Origin: Streptomyces sp. Ru73
GTDB taxonomy: Bacteria > Actinomycetota > Actinomycetes > Streptomycetales > Streptomycetaceae
DNA length: 64,000 nucleotides
Assembly (NCBI RefSeq): GCF_002920575.1
Contig: NZ_PQSQ01000021.1
Location: 1-64,000, forward strand
Direction: 5' to 3'
Below, in pieces: positions 24,772-33,706 of this stretch. The notes below the pieces were generated by a model. That model did no database searches, was not told the origin of the DNA, and was given only the letters and a program-made list of their open reading frames with translations. The first letter of the stretch is position 1. Each line of letters opens with the position of its first letter. A program made the position numbers and the translations under genes.

Positions 24772-26484
24772 ATGTCCGATGCCAACGTTCCCACCGGTCA
24801 GGCCGGCTCCGCCGCGGAGCCGCTGCCCCGCCGGGTCGCCGACGAGTACGTCGATGCCCTGATCGCCCTCGACCCCATCACCGGTACGTTCCTCGGCGTA
24901 CCGGAGAGCTCCGGCAAACTGCCCGACTTCTCCCCCACGGGGCAGGAGGCGCTGGCCCAGCTGGCCCGCACCACGCTCGACCGGCTGACCGCCGCCGAGG
25001 CCCGGCCCGGCGCCGACAGCGGCAACGAGCGGCGCTGCGCCCGGCTGCTGCGCGAGCGGCTGACCGCCGAGCTCGCCGTCCACGAGGCCGGCGAGGGCCT
25101 GCGGGCCGTCAGCAACCTCAGCTCGCCGCTGCACTCCGTGCGCCAGGTCTTCACGATCATGCCGACCGAGACGGACGAGGACTGGACGGCCGTCGCCCAG
25201 CGGCTGCGCGCCGTCCCGGGCGCCCTGGAGGGCTACCGCGCCGCGCTCGCCGAGGGGCTGCGGCGCGGGCTGCCGGCCGGGCCGCGGCAGGTGCGGACGG
25301 TGCTCGGGCAGCTCGCCGAGTGGATCGGTGAGGACGGCGGCTGGTTCGCCGGTTTCGCCGCCGCCGGCCCGGACAGCCTGCGCACCGAGCTGGACGAGGC
25401 GGCCAGGTTCGCCACCGCGGCCCTGGCCGAGCTGCGCGACTGGCTGCGCGACACCTACGCGCCGGCCGTCGAGGGCGCTCCCGACGTGGTGGGCCGCGAG
25501 CGCTATGCCCGTCTCGCCCGCTACTACAACGGCAGCGACCTGGACCTGGACGAGGCGTACGCGTACGGCTGGGCGGAGTTCCACCGGCTGCTCGCCGAGA
25601 TGGAGACGGAAGCGGCGAAGGTCCTGCCGGGCGCGAAGACCCCGTGGGAGGCGCTGGCCTGGCTGGACGAGCACGGCGCGAAGGTCGAGGGCGTCGAGGA
25701 GACGCAGCGCTGGCTCCAGTCGCTGATGGACCAGGCCATCGAGGACCTGGACGGCACGCACTTCGAACTGGCCGAGCGCGTCAAGCGCGTGGAGTCGCGG
25801 ATAGCGCCCGCGGGCTCCGCCGCCGCGCCGTACTACACCGGCCCCTCGCTGGACTTCTCGCGTCCGGGCCGCACCTGGCTGCCGACCATGGGCCAGACCA
25901 GCTTCCCCGTGTACGACCTGGTGTCCACCTGGTACCACGAGGGCGTGCCGGGCCACCACCTGCAGCTCGCGCAGTGGGCGCACGTCGCCGACGAACTCTC
26001 CCGCTACCAGACCACGGTGGGCATGGTCAGCGCCAACGCCGAGGGCTGGGCGCTCTACGCCGAGCGGCTGATGGACGAGCTGGGCTACCTCACCGACGCC
26101 GAGCGGCGGCTGGGGTACCTGGACGCGCAGATGATGCGCGCGATCCGGGTGATCATCGACATCGGCATGCACCTGGAGCTGGAGATCCCGAAGGACTCGC
26201 CGTTCCACCCGGGCGAGCGCTGGACGCCGGAGCTGGCCCAGGAGTTCATGGACACGCACTGCAGCCGGTCCTCCGAGTTCGTGGAGAGCGAGATCATCCG
26301 GTACCAGGGCATGGCCGGGCAGGCGATCGGCTACAAGCTGGGCGAGCGCGCCTGGCTGAACGGCCGCGCGGCGGCCCGCCGCCGCCACGGTGCCGCCTTC
26401 GACCCCAAGAAGTGGCACATGGCGGCGCTGTCCCAGGGCTCGCTGGGCCTGGACGACCTGGAGAGCGAGCTGTCGGCGCTGTAG
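24772..26484 (+). CDS. DUF885 family hydrolase
   Basis: 570 residues, cytoplasmic. C-terminal half carries HEGVPGHHLQL, the metal-ligand motif of the DUF885 (M32/M3-like) group, plus SANAEGWALYAERLMDELG and YKLGERAWL. It probably acts as a metallopeptidase or related hydrolase. Start at ATG 24772; CAGGAT ends 6 nt before it without a Shine-Dalgarno. Confidence 0.78.
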   Translation: MSDANVPTGQAGSAAEPLPRRVADEYVDALIALDPITGTFLGVPESSGKLPDFSPTGQEALAQLARTTLDRLTAAEARPGADSGNERRCARLLRERLTAELAVHEAGEGLRAVSNLSSPLHSVRQVFTIMPTETDEDWTAVAQRLRAVPGALEGYRAALAEGLRRGLPAGPRQVRTVLGQLAEWIGEDGGWFAGFAAAGPDSLRTELDEAARFATAALAELRDWLRDTYAPAVEGAPDVVGRERYARLARYYNGSDLDLDEAYAYGWAEFHRLLAEMETEAAKVLPGAKTPWEALAWLDEHGAKVEGVEETQRWLQSLMDQAIEDLDGTHFELAERVKRVESRIAPAGSAAAPYYTGPSLDFSRPGRTWLPTMGQTSFPVYDLVSTWYHEGVPGHHLQLAQWAHVADELSRYQTTVGMVSANAEGWALYAERLMDELGYLTDAERRLGYLDAQMMRAIRVIIDIGMHLELEIPKDSPFHPGERWTPELAQEFMDTHCSRSSEFVESEIIRYQGMAGQAIGYKLGERAWLNGRAAARRRHGAAFDPKKWHMAALSQGSLGLDDLESELSAL

Positions 26485-26541
26485 CGGCGGCCCCGGAAAA
26501 GCCGTGGCGGGCGGGGCGGACGGTCCGTAGGGTCCAGCCCC

Positions 26542-27723
26542 ATGACCCTCCTCTTCCTCCTGCCCGACGATCCGCCGCAACAGGGCGGCACGGGCCCGGA
26601 CTTCGCACGGGAGGCGCGGGCCGCCCGTGCGGCCGGGGCACACGTCGCGGCGGCGGACCTCGGCGCGCTGCTCGCGGGCGACGCGGCGTCGGCCGTCGCC
26701 GGCGTGCCGGCCGGTGACGGCCCCGTCTGGTACCGCGGCCGTCCGCTGCCCGCTGCCCGCTACGCCGAGCTGGCGGCGGCACTGGCGGACCGCGGCCGTA
26801 CGCTGCTCACCGGGCCGGAGCGGTACCGGGAGCCCGGGCTCGCCCCCGCGGACGCCGCGCCGTCGGTACGGGTGTGGTGGGTGGACGGCGTCCCCGTCCT
26901 GACCACCTCGCTGCTCCCGGACGCGGAGGCCGGGGATTGCTCCGTGGCGGATCTGCACGATGTGGCCCGCTCCGTGCGGGAGATGGACTGCCGCTTCGTG
27001 GCGACCGATCTCGTCCCGGAGGCCGGGTCCTGGCGGATTCTGACCGTGGCCGACGGGCAGACCGCGGACCTCGGGTCCGCCACGGAGTCCGGTACCGCGC
27101 GGCTCTTCGAGGCGCTGACCGCCGCCGGATCCGGCTTCCCGCTCGCGCTCACCGCCGGCCGGCTGACGCTGCGGGCGCTGCCCCCGGCCGAGTGCGCCCG
27201 GCTCGCGGACGGCGGGACGGCCGGGCTGGCGTGGGTGGACGGCATGCCGCCCGAGGGCACGGTGGAGGGCGCCGGGATCATGGTGCAGCTGGCGGCGGGC
27301 GGGCTGTACCGGCCGGGCTGGGGCACGTACGCCATCACTCGTGCCGAGGACGGCGTGGCCCTGGGCGGCATCGGCTTCCACGGGCCGCCCGACGAGACCG
27401 GCACTGCCGAGCTGGGCTACGACCTGTCTCCCTCGGCACGCGGCGCCGGCTGGGCGACGGAGGCCGTGCGGCTGCTCGCCTCGTGGGCCGTGGCCCGGCC
27501 CGAGATCCGGGCGCTGCGGGCCACCACGGAACCGGCGAACCTGCCCTCGCAGCGCGTACTGGCCCGTGCCGGCTTCCTCCGTACCGGCGAGGATTCCGGC
27601 ATGTACGTCTTCGGCTACGCCGGAAGCGGTGCGGCGGCCGGTGCGGAGGAAGCGGTGGCGGCGGGCGGCCCCGCCGCCGGAGGCACCCCGCTCAGTGCTG
27701 GAACCCGCCCTCCGAGTGGATGA
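26542..27723 (+). CDS. ATP-grasp-like remnant fused to GNAT acetyltransferase
   Basis: 393 residues. N-terminal part (to about 200) has LLFLLPDDPPQQGG, PVWYRGRPLPAARYAELAAAL and later RFVATDLVPEAGSWRILTVADGQTADL, which resemble the first and last parts of DUF4343/R2K-type ATP-grasp proteins, but the nucleotide-binding middle seems missing. The C-terminal GNAT domain (from about 205: FPLALTAGRLTLRAL, ELGYDLSPSARGAGWATEAVRLL) is of the RimJ type and looks complete. The last 32 bp overlap the end of the convergent SDR. Confidence 0.7.
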   Translation: MTLLFLLPDDPPQQGGTGPDFAREARAARAAGAHVAAADLGALLAGDAASAVAGVPAGDGPVWYRGRPLPAARYAELAAALADRGRTLLTGPERYREPGLAPADAAPSVRVWWVDGVPVLTTSLLPDAEAGDCSVADLHDVARSVREMDCRFVATDLVPEAGSWRILTVADGQTADLGSATESGTARLFEALTAAGSGFPLALTAGRLTLRALPPAECARLADGGTAGLAWVDGMPPEGTVEGAGIMVQLAAGGLYRPGWGTYAITRAEDGVALGGIGFHGPPDETGTAELGYDLSPSARGAGWATEAVRLLASWAVARPEIRALRATTEPANLPSQRVLARAGFLRTGEDSGMYVFGYAGSGAAAGAEEAVAAGGPAAGGTPLSAGTRPPSG

Positions 27724-28558
27724 CCTGGCCCGTGACCCAGCCCGCCTCGTCCGTGGCGAGCCAGGCGATGAGCCGGGCCGGGTCGTCGGGCGCGCCCCAG
27801 GCGCCGCCGGGGAAGCGCCGGGCGACCCACTCGCGGAGCTCGCCGACCGCGTAACCGGTGTCCACGGGGCCGGGGTTGACGGTGTTCACCGTGACGCCGA
27901 GCGGCGCGAAGGTCGTGGCGAGCGTCCGGGTGGCCGAGGCCAGCGCGCCCTTGGCCAGCCCGTAGGCCACCTCCCCCGGCATGCCGCCGCCCTGGTCCTG
28001 ACCGGACGTCAGCATGACGATCCGGCCGCCGGGCTGCTCCGCGGTGCGGTGCCGGGCGTACGCCTGGGCCAGCAGGATCACCGAGCGGGTGTCGGTCGCC
28101 CAGTGCGCGTCCAGCATGGCCGCGTCGATGGTGTCGAGGGTGCCGTCGGAGCCGCTGAGCGCGTGGTTGGCGACGAGGATGTCCACGCGCCCGCCGAGCG
28201 CCTCGGCCGCGGTGCCGAGGAGGGCGGCCGGGGCTTCGGGGTCGGCGAGGTCGGCGGGTCCGTGTGCCACCACGGCGCCGGGCAGGGCCGCTTCGCGTAC
28301 GCCCGCGGCGACCGCCTCGGGTCCGCCGGGGTCGGCGCCCCACGGCTGCCGCGCGTCGTGCGGCACATGGTGGTGGAGGTAGACGTCAGCGCCGTACGCG
28401 GCCAGCCGGCGGGCCACGGCGTAACCGATGCCGCCGCGCCGGCTGGCGCCGGTGACCAGCGCCGTCCGGCCGCGCAGCGGGTGGGGGGCGCGGCGCAGGT
28501 CGGCCACGGGCGGCGACGGTTCGGGAGCTCCGGGGTGCCGGTCGTGATCGTTGGTCAT
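27692..28558 (-). CDS. SDR-family oxidoreductase
   Basis: 288 residues. TALVTGASRRGGIGYAVARRLA (a Gly-motif with inserted Arg-Arg), DILVANHALSG (NAG replaced by NHA), and YGLAKGAL as YxxxK; the C-terminus QVIHSEGGFQH is the classic SDR end. Active-site Tyr and Lys are present. FabG-like, substrate unknown. The ATG at 28558 is near the divergent acetyltransferase. Its stop lies inside the 3' end of the convergent fusion gene. Confidence 0.8.
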   Translation of the reverse strand: MTNDHDRHPGAPEPSPPVADLRRAPHPLRGRTALVTGASRRGGIGYAVARRLAAYGADVYLHHHVPHDARQPWGADPGGPEAVAAGVREAALPGAVVAHGPADLADPEAPAALLGTAAEALGGRVDILVANHALSGSDGTLDTIDAAMLDAHWATDTRSVILLAQAYARHRTAEQPGGRIVMLTSGQDQGGGMPGEVAYGLAKGALASATRTLATTFAPLGVTVNTVNPGPVDTGYAVGELREWVARRFPGGAWGAPDDPARLIAWLATDEAGWVTGQVIHSEGGFQH

Positions 28559-28644
28559 GGCCGACCAGCCTGGCCGCCGGGGCGCCTGCTGTCATCCCCT
28601 TTTTCCTGTAGCTCCTCACGCAACGTCAGAAAGAGGTACCCGTC

Positions 28645-29286
28645 ATGCCGCCGCTCCTTCCCGCCGATCCGACGGTGCTGCACCCGGTTCCCGGCCAGCC
28701 GCGCGTCGTGCTGCTCAAGCCGCTGGTCACCTCGGCGCTGATCGAGGTGGGCGAGTTCTCGTACTACGACGACCCGGACGACCCGACCGCCTTCGAGACC
28801 CGGAACGTGCTGTACCACTACGGCCCGGAACGGCTGGTCATCGGGAAGTTCTGCGCGCTGGGCACGGGGGTGCGCTTCCTGATGAACGGCGCCAACCACC
28901 GCATGGACGGGCCTTCGACCTTCCCGTTCCCCATCATGGGCGGCTCGTGGGCCGAGCACTTCGACCTGATCACCGGACTGCCGGGGCGGGGCGACACGGT
29001 GGTCGGCAACGACGTGTGGTTCGGCTACCGGTCCACGGTGATGCCGGGCGTCCGCATCGGCCACGGCGCGGTCATCGCCTCGGGGTCGGTCGTCGTGGAC
29101 GACGTGCCCGATTACGGGATCGTCGGGGGCAACCCCGCCCGGCTGGTACGCCGCCGGTACGACGAGGCCGACGTCGCCCGGCTCCTGGACATCGCCTGGT
29201 GGGACTGGCCGCTGGACCACCTCACCCGCCATGTCCGTACGGTCATGTCCGGCACCCTCGACGAACTGGCGGCGGCGGCCCCCTGA
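28645..29286 (+). CDS. CatB/Vat-type hexapeptide acetyltransferase 2
   Basis: 213 residues, same fold as the acetyltransferase at 22207 but closer in length to VatD/CatB. LVIGKFCALGTGVRFLMNGANHRMDG contains the catalytic His (ANHRM), followed by VWFGYRSTVMPGVRIGHGAVIASGSVV and GGNPARLVRRRY near the end. AAAGAGG precedes ATG 28645. Acetyl acceptor unknown. Ends 6 bp from the convergent sbcC stop. Confidence 0.82.
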   Translation: MPPLLPADPTVLHPVPGQPRVVLLKPLVTSALIEVGEFSYYDDPDDPTAFETRNVLYHYGPERLVIGKFCALGTGVRFLMNGANHRMDGPSTFPFPIMGGSWAEHFDLITGLPGRGDTVVGNDVWFGYRSTVMPGVRIGHGAVIASGSVVVDDVPDYGIVGGNPARLVRRRYDEADVARLLDIAWWDWPLDHLTRHVRTVMSGTLDELAAAAP

Positions 29287-29292
29287 CGGCCG

Positions 29293-32200
29293 TCAGCCGA
29301 GGCCGTCGGCGACCCGGAGGCGCACGGACGAACCCGACCGCTTCTTGACGACCTCCAGCTGGGCCGGGATGCGCTGGCGCAGGTCGGCGACGTGGCTGAC
29401 GATGCCGACGCTGCGGTCCCGTTCGCGCAGGGAGTCCAGGACGTCCAGCACCTCGTCGAGGGTCTGCTCGTCCAGGCTGCCGAAGCCCTCGTCGATGAAG
29501 AGGGTGTCCAGCCGGGTGCCGCCGGCCTCGTCGGTGACCACGTCGGCGAGGCCGAGGGCCAGGGAGAGCGAGGCGAAGAAGGTCTCGCCGCCGGAGAGTC
29601 CGGCGGTGTCGCGCTCCTGCCCGGTCCACGCGTCGACGACGTGCAGGCCGAGGCCGGAGCGGCGGGCGCCGCCGGCCCGTTCGTCGGAGTGCACGAGCGT
29701 GTAGCGGCCCGCCGACATACGGGTGAGGCGGGCGCTGGCGGCGGCCGCGACCTGTTCGAGGCGGGCGGCGAGGACGTAGGACTCCAGCCGCATCTTGCGC
29801 GCGTTGTCGGCGGACGTGCCCGCGGTGAGGGAGGCGAGCCGGGCCACCCGGTCGTACTCCTCGCGCAGCGGGGCCAGTTCGCGCGCGTCGGCCTCGGCGC
29901 GCGCGGAGAGCCGGTCGAGTTCGGCGCAGCGTTCGCGTGCCGTGGTGTGCGCGGTGGCGGCCTCGCGCAGCCTGCGCGCCGCGGCCTCCGAGGCGGCGCG
30001 TGCCCGGTCGGTGTCGGCGGGCGGCAGGGCGGCGGCGTCGGCGATGCGCGGGTCGGCCAGCTCGGCGCGGACCGCGGTCTCCTCCGCCTGCCAGTGGTCC
30101 AGCTGCGCCTGGACGCGGCGCCACTCGTCGTCGCTCAGCAGGGCGGCGGCGGCCTCCCGCGGGGTGTCGAAGCCCGCCTTGTACGCGGCGTCGGCGAGGG
30201 CCGCGTCGGCTTCCTTGAGCCGGTCGGCGGCGGTCTCGCCGGCCCGTACCGCGGTGACCGCCTCGGCCAGCAGCTCGACCTGCCGCTCCAGGCGGCGGGC
30301 GCGGTCGGCGACGCTCGCGCTGTCGCCCCGTGCCCGGCGCAGTCCCTCGGCGAGCGACTGTTCCTCGCGGTCCAGGGCGTCACGGCGGGAGTCGCGGGCC
30401 GCGGTGCGCTGCTGGGCCGCCTGCTGTTCGGCACGGCGCTGTTCGTACTCGCGCTCGGCGTGGGCGAGGGCTTCGCGTGCGGCGTGCAGCGCGGCACCGG
30501 CCGCGTGGGCCTCGGCGTGCTCGGCGCGCAGCGTCTCCAGTTCCCGGGCGAGTGCGTCGACCGGTGCGTCACCGGCGCCCGCTGTGGCGGCGGCCAGCTC
30601 CTCCTTCACCGACTGCCGGGCCCGCTCGGCCTCTTCGCGTGCTGCCAGGGCGCGCTCGTACCCGGCGAACGCGGCCTCCTCCTGGTCGCGGCCCACATGG
30701 CCGGCCTCCGTGCGGGCGGGGGCCGGGTGGCCGGTCGCGCCGCACACGGCGCAGGGCTCGCCGTCCTTGAGGTCCTTGGCGAGTTCGGCGGCGATGCCGT
30801 GCAGCCGGGCTTCCTTGAGCCTCAGCCACTCCTCGTGCGCCGCGTTGGCCGCCTCCTGGGCGCTGAGCACCGCCTGCTCGGCGTCGGCCAGGCCGGCGGC
30901 GGCGTGGTCGCGGCGGCGGGCGGCGGCGAGCCGGGCCTCGGCGGGTTCGATGCGCGCGGCGAGCTGTTCGGCGCGGGCCGCCGCTTCCTGGGCTGCGTCG
31001 ATGCGGTGCTGGTGGGCGGCGCGGTTGGCGTCCCAGCCGGCCAGCCAGTCCTGGGCGTCCAGGAGGGTCTGCTCGTCGTCGCGGGCCTCGCGCTCCAGCG
31101 CGGTGCGCTCGGTGGCGATCTCGGCGGCGCGCCGCTCGTCGCGACGGGCGGCCTCCAGGGAGCCCAGTTCGCCGCGCAGCCGGTGTTCCAGCGCGGCGAG
31201 TTGGTCGCCACCGGCCTCCACGAGGTCGGGACGGAGCAGGTCGCGGCAGCGGCGTTCGGTGGCACGGGCCGCCTCGTGGTCGCGCCAGGCGGCCTCGCGG
31301 AGGGCGAGCGCCGGCTCGACGCGCTGGGCCTTGCGGGCGCGGTCCAGCCGCTGCCGGGCGCGGTCGCGGTCGGCGGCCTGCGCGTCGAGGGCGGCGGCAC
31401 GGCGGCGGGCCTCGGCGTGCCGCTGCTGGAGCCGGGCGCGTTCGAGGGTGTCCTCCAGCGCGCGGGCGGCCTCGGCGGCGGCCCTCTCCGCCTGGGCGGC
31501 GGCCGCGGCGGCGATGTCCAGCCGCTCGCGGGCACCGGCCCTGGCGACCGCGGCCCAGGCCAGGACGGTGGCGGCGAAGCCGGGCTCGCCGGGCGCGGGC
31601 GCCGTGCGTCCCGCCGCCTTCTTCGTACGGCTACGCGTCCCCTTGCGGGGACCGGTGGCGGACTCCTCGGCGCTGCCCGGTGCCGGTACGGAGCCGTCGG
31701 TGAGGTCCGGGGTGTCGCCCGCCGCCTGGGCCATCCGGTGCGCGAGCGCGAGGAGCCGGTCGTCGGCCGCGGTGACCCGGTCGGCCGCCGTCTTGCGGAC
31801 CACGGCGAGCCGCTCCTCCAGCGCCGCGAACCTGCGGGTGTCGAAGAGCCGGCCGAGCAGCTTGGCGCGGGCCTCGGCGTCGGCCCGCAGGAAGCGCGCG
31901 AACTCGCCCTGCGGCAACAGCACGACCTGGCAGAACTGCTCCTTGCTCATGCCGAGCAGCTGCTGGATCTCCTCGCCGATCTCCTGGTGGGAGCGGCTGA
32001 GCGCCCGCCACTCCCCCGCCGCCGGGTCGTACTCGCGCAGCGCGCTGTACGGCTTCTCCATCGTGGTGCCGGTGCCGCGCTTCTTGGCGCGTGGCTGTTC
32101 GGGCCGCCGGGTGATCTCCAGCCGGCGGTCGGCGACGGTGAGGTCGAGGACGACCTCGGTGGCCGTGCCGGGCGCGGCGAGCGCGCTGCGCAGCGACTGG

Positions 32201-32388
32201 CCGCCGGGGCGGGCGCCGGGGACGGAGCCGTACAGCGCGAAGCAGACGGCGTCCAGGACGGAGGTCTTGCCGGCGCCGGTCGGGCCGTGCAGCAGGAACA
32301 GGCCGGCGCCGGAGAGCCGGTCGAAGTCGACGGTCTGGACGCCGCCGAACGGCCCGAAGGCGGCCAGTGTCAGCTTGTGCAGTTTCAC
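29293..32388 (-). CDS. sbcC: SbcC, SMC-like subunit of the SbcCD nuclease
   Basis: 1,031-residue ATPase of SMC/Rad50 type. Walker A GPTGAGKTS (about 35-43), Q-loop VVLLPQGEFARFLRA, long coiled arms, a zinc-hook CAVC in the middle, ABC signature LSGGETFFASLSLALGLAD and Walker B TLFIDEGFGSLDE. With SbcD it trims hairpins and DNA ends. The GTG start overlaps the sbcD stop (GTGA), so the two are coupled and made in one operon. Confidence 0.93.
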   Translation of the reverse strand: MKLHKLTLAAFGPFGGVQTVDFDRLSGAGLFLLHGPTGAGKTSVLDAVCFALYGSVPGARPGGQSLRSALAAPGTATEVVLDLTVADRRLEITRRPEQPRAKKRGTGTTMEKPYSALREYDPAAGEWRALSRSHQEIGEEIQQLLGMSKEQFCQVVLLPQGEFARFLRADAEARAKLLGRLFDTRRFAALEERLAVVRKTAADRVTAADDRLLALAHRMAQAAGDTPDLTDGSVPAPGSAEESATGPRKGTRSRTKKAAGRTAPAPGEPGFAATVLAWAAVARAGARERLDIAAAAAAQAERAAAEAARALEDTLERARLQQRHAEARRRAAALDAQAADRDRARQRLDRARKAQRVEPALALREAAWRDHEAARATERRCRDLLRPDLVEAGGDQLAALEHRLRGELGSLEAARRDERRAAEIATERTALEREARDDEQTLLDAQDWLAGWDANRAAHQHRIDAAQEAAARAEQLAARIEPAEARLAAARRRDHAAAGLADAEQAVLSAQEAANAAHEEWLRLKEARLHGIAAELAKDLKDGEPCAVCGATGHPAPARTEAGHVGRDQEEAAFAGYERALAAREEAERARQSVKEELAAATAGAGDAPVDALARELETLRAEHAEAHAAGAALHAAREALAHAEREYEQRRAEQQAAQQRTAARDSRRDALDREEQSLAEGLRRARGDSASVADRARRLERQVELLAEAVTAVRAGETAADRLKEADAALADAAYKAGFDTPREAAAALLSDDEWRRVQAQLDHWQAEETAVRAELADPRIADAAALPPADTDRARAASEAAARRLREAATAHTTARERCAELDRLSARAEADARELAPLREEYDRVARLASLTAGTSADNARKMRLESYVLAARLEQVAAAASARLTRMSAGRYTLVHSDERAGGARRSGLGLHVVDAWTGQERDTAGLSGGETFFASLSLALGLADVVTDEAGGTRLDTLFIDEGFGSLDEQTLDEVLDVLDSLRERDRSVGIVSHVADLRQRIPAQLEVVKKRSGSSVRLRVADGLG

Positions 32389-33548
32389 GCCGTCTCCCTC
32401 GCCGCCTCGTCCGCCCGTACGTCCTCGATCGCGGTGCGCAGCACGGCCCGTTCGGCGGCGTCGGCGGCCCGGCCCGGCCGTACGTGTGCCACGAAGTCCT
32501 CGGCGATCTCCTGGTCGCTGCGGCCGCGCAGCCGCTGTGCGTAGGAGCCGCCGGGGCCGCCGTCCCGCGCCTCGGGTTCGAAGGCGAGGGCGAGGGTGTG
32601 CGGGAAGCGCTCGGTGAGCCGGGCCATCGGTTCGTGCGGGCGTGCGGGGTCGGTGAGAGTGGCCTCGACCCAGGACTCCTCGTGCCGGGTGAGGCCGGGG
32701 TCGGCGAGCAGCTCCTCCAGGCGGCCGCGGAGGCGGGCGAGCGGCCGGGGCACCGGGCAGGGCAGCCGTTCGGCCGTGAGGCCGCCGTCGGCGTCCAGGT
32801 CGACGAGCCACATGGACTTGCGGTGGCGGGCCTCGGAGAAGGAGTACGCGAGCGGGGAGCCGGAGTACCGCACCCGCTCGGTGATCTGCTGGCAGCCGTG
32901 CAGGTGGCCCAGCGCCACGTAGTCCACGCCGTCGAAGACCTCGGCCGGTACGGAGGCGACGCCGCCGATGGTGATGTCGCGCTCGCTGTCGCTGGGCGCT
33001 CCGCCGGTGACGAAGGCGTGCGCGAGGACGACGGAGCGGGTGCCGGCGGGGCGCGCCGCGAGGTCGGCCCGTACCCGGTCCATGGCGGCGCCGAGCACCT
33101 GGGCGTGGCGGGCCTTCTCGGCGCCGAGGGTGTCGCGGACCAGGGCCGGCTCGAGGTACGGCAGGCCGTAGAAGGCCACGTCGCCGTGGTCGTCGGCGAG
33201 CAGTACGGGCGTGCCGCAGCCGGCCGGGTCGGTGCGCAGGTGGATGCCGGCCTTCTCCATGAGGCCGGCGCCGACGCCGAGCCGGCGGGCCGAGTCGTGG
33301 TTGCCGGAGATCATGACGGTCGGCACGCCGAGGTCGGCGAGGCGGTGCAGCGCCTCGTCGAAGAGCTCGACGGCGGCGAGCGGCGGTACGGCGCGGTCGT
33401 ACACGTCACCGGCGACGAGCACGGCGTCGACCCGGTGCGTCCGTACGGTCTCGACGAGGTGGTCGAGGAAGGCGCGCTGGTGTCCGAGCATGTTCACGCG
33501 GTGGAACGAGCGGCCCAGGTGCCAGTCGGAGGTGTGCAAGATTCTCAA
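32385..33548 (-). CDS. sbcD: SbcD, nuclease subunit of SbcCD
   Basis: 387 residues, calcineurin-like metallophosphoesterase. The ordered metal motifs are TSDWHLG, AGDVYD, SGNHDS, LAHAF and LGHLHG, complete. ATG 33548 starts with MRILHTSDWH as usual. First gene of the sbcDC operon; the 158 bp upstream hold no other gene. Confidence 0.93.
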   Translation of the reverse strand: MRILHTSDWHLGRSFHRVNMLGHQRAFLDHLVETVRTHRVDAVLVAGDVYDRAVPPLAAVELFDEALHRLADLGVPTVMISGNHDSARRLGVGAGLMEKAGIHLRTDPAGCGTPVLLADDHGDVAFYGLPYLEPALVRDTLGAEKARHAQVLGAAMDRVRADLAARPAGTRSVVLAHAFVTGGAPSDSERDITIGGVASVPAEVFDGVDYVALGHLHGCQQITERVRYSGSPLAYSFSEARHRKSMWLVDLDADGGLTAERLPCPVPRPLARLRGRLEELLADPGLTRHEESWVEATLTDPARPHEPMARLTERFPHTLALAFEPEARDGGPGGSYAQRLRGRSDQEIAEDFVAHVRPGRAADAAERAVLRTAIEDVRADEAARETA

Positions 33549-33706
33549 CAGACGGCTCCGACCTGCATGCTTTCCTTCCTCCCCGTGCTGTGCCCGCGTA
33601 CGGCCCGCGGCCGGTGGTCAACGGCAGGCACCACGCTAGCGTCCCCGGGTCCCCGGTTTCCCACGGACCTCGGTTTTTCGTCGCGGGGGCGGCGGCACGA
33701 GGGCGG

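Noticed and set aside
24685..27381. 898-codon minus-strand frame across DUF885 and GNAT genes
   Set aside because: Shadow frame; both plus-strand genes show conserved motifs.
22207..29286. Antibiotic resistance role for the CatB/Vat-like enzymes
   Set aside because: The fold is shared by many acetyltransferases, and no antibiotic gene cluster surrounds them.
29392..32617. Long plus-strand frames opposite sbcC
   Set aside because: Low-complexity Ala/Ser/Arg or Gly/Val products with no motifs; sbcC on the minus strand is intact.
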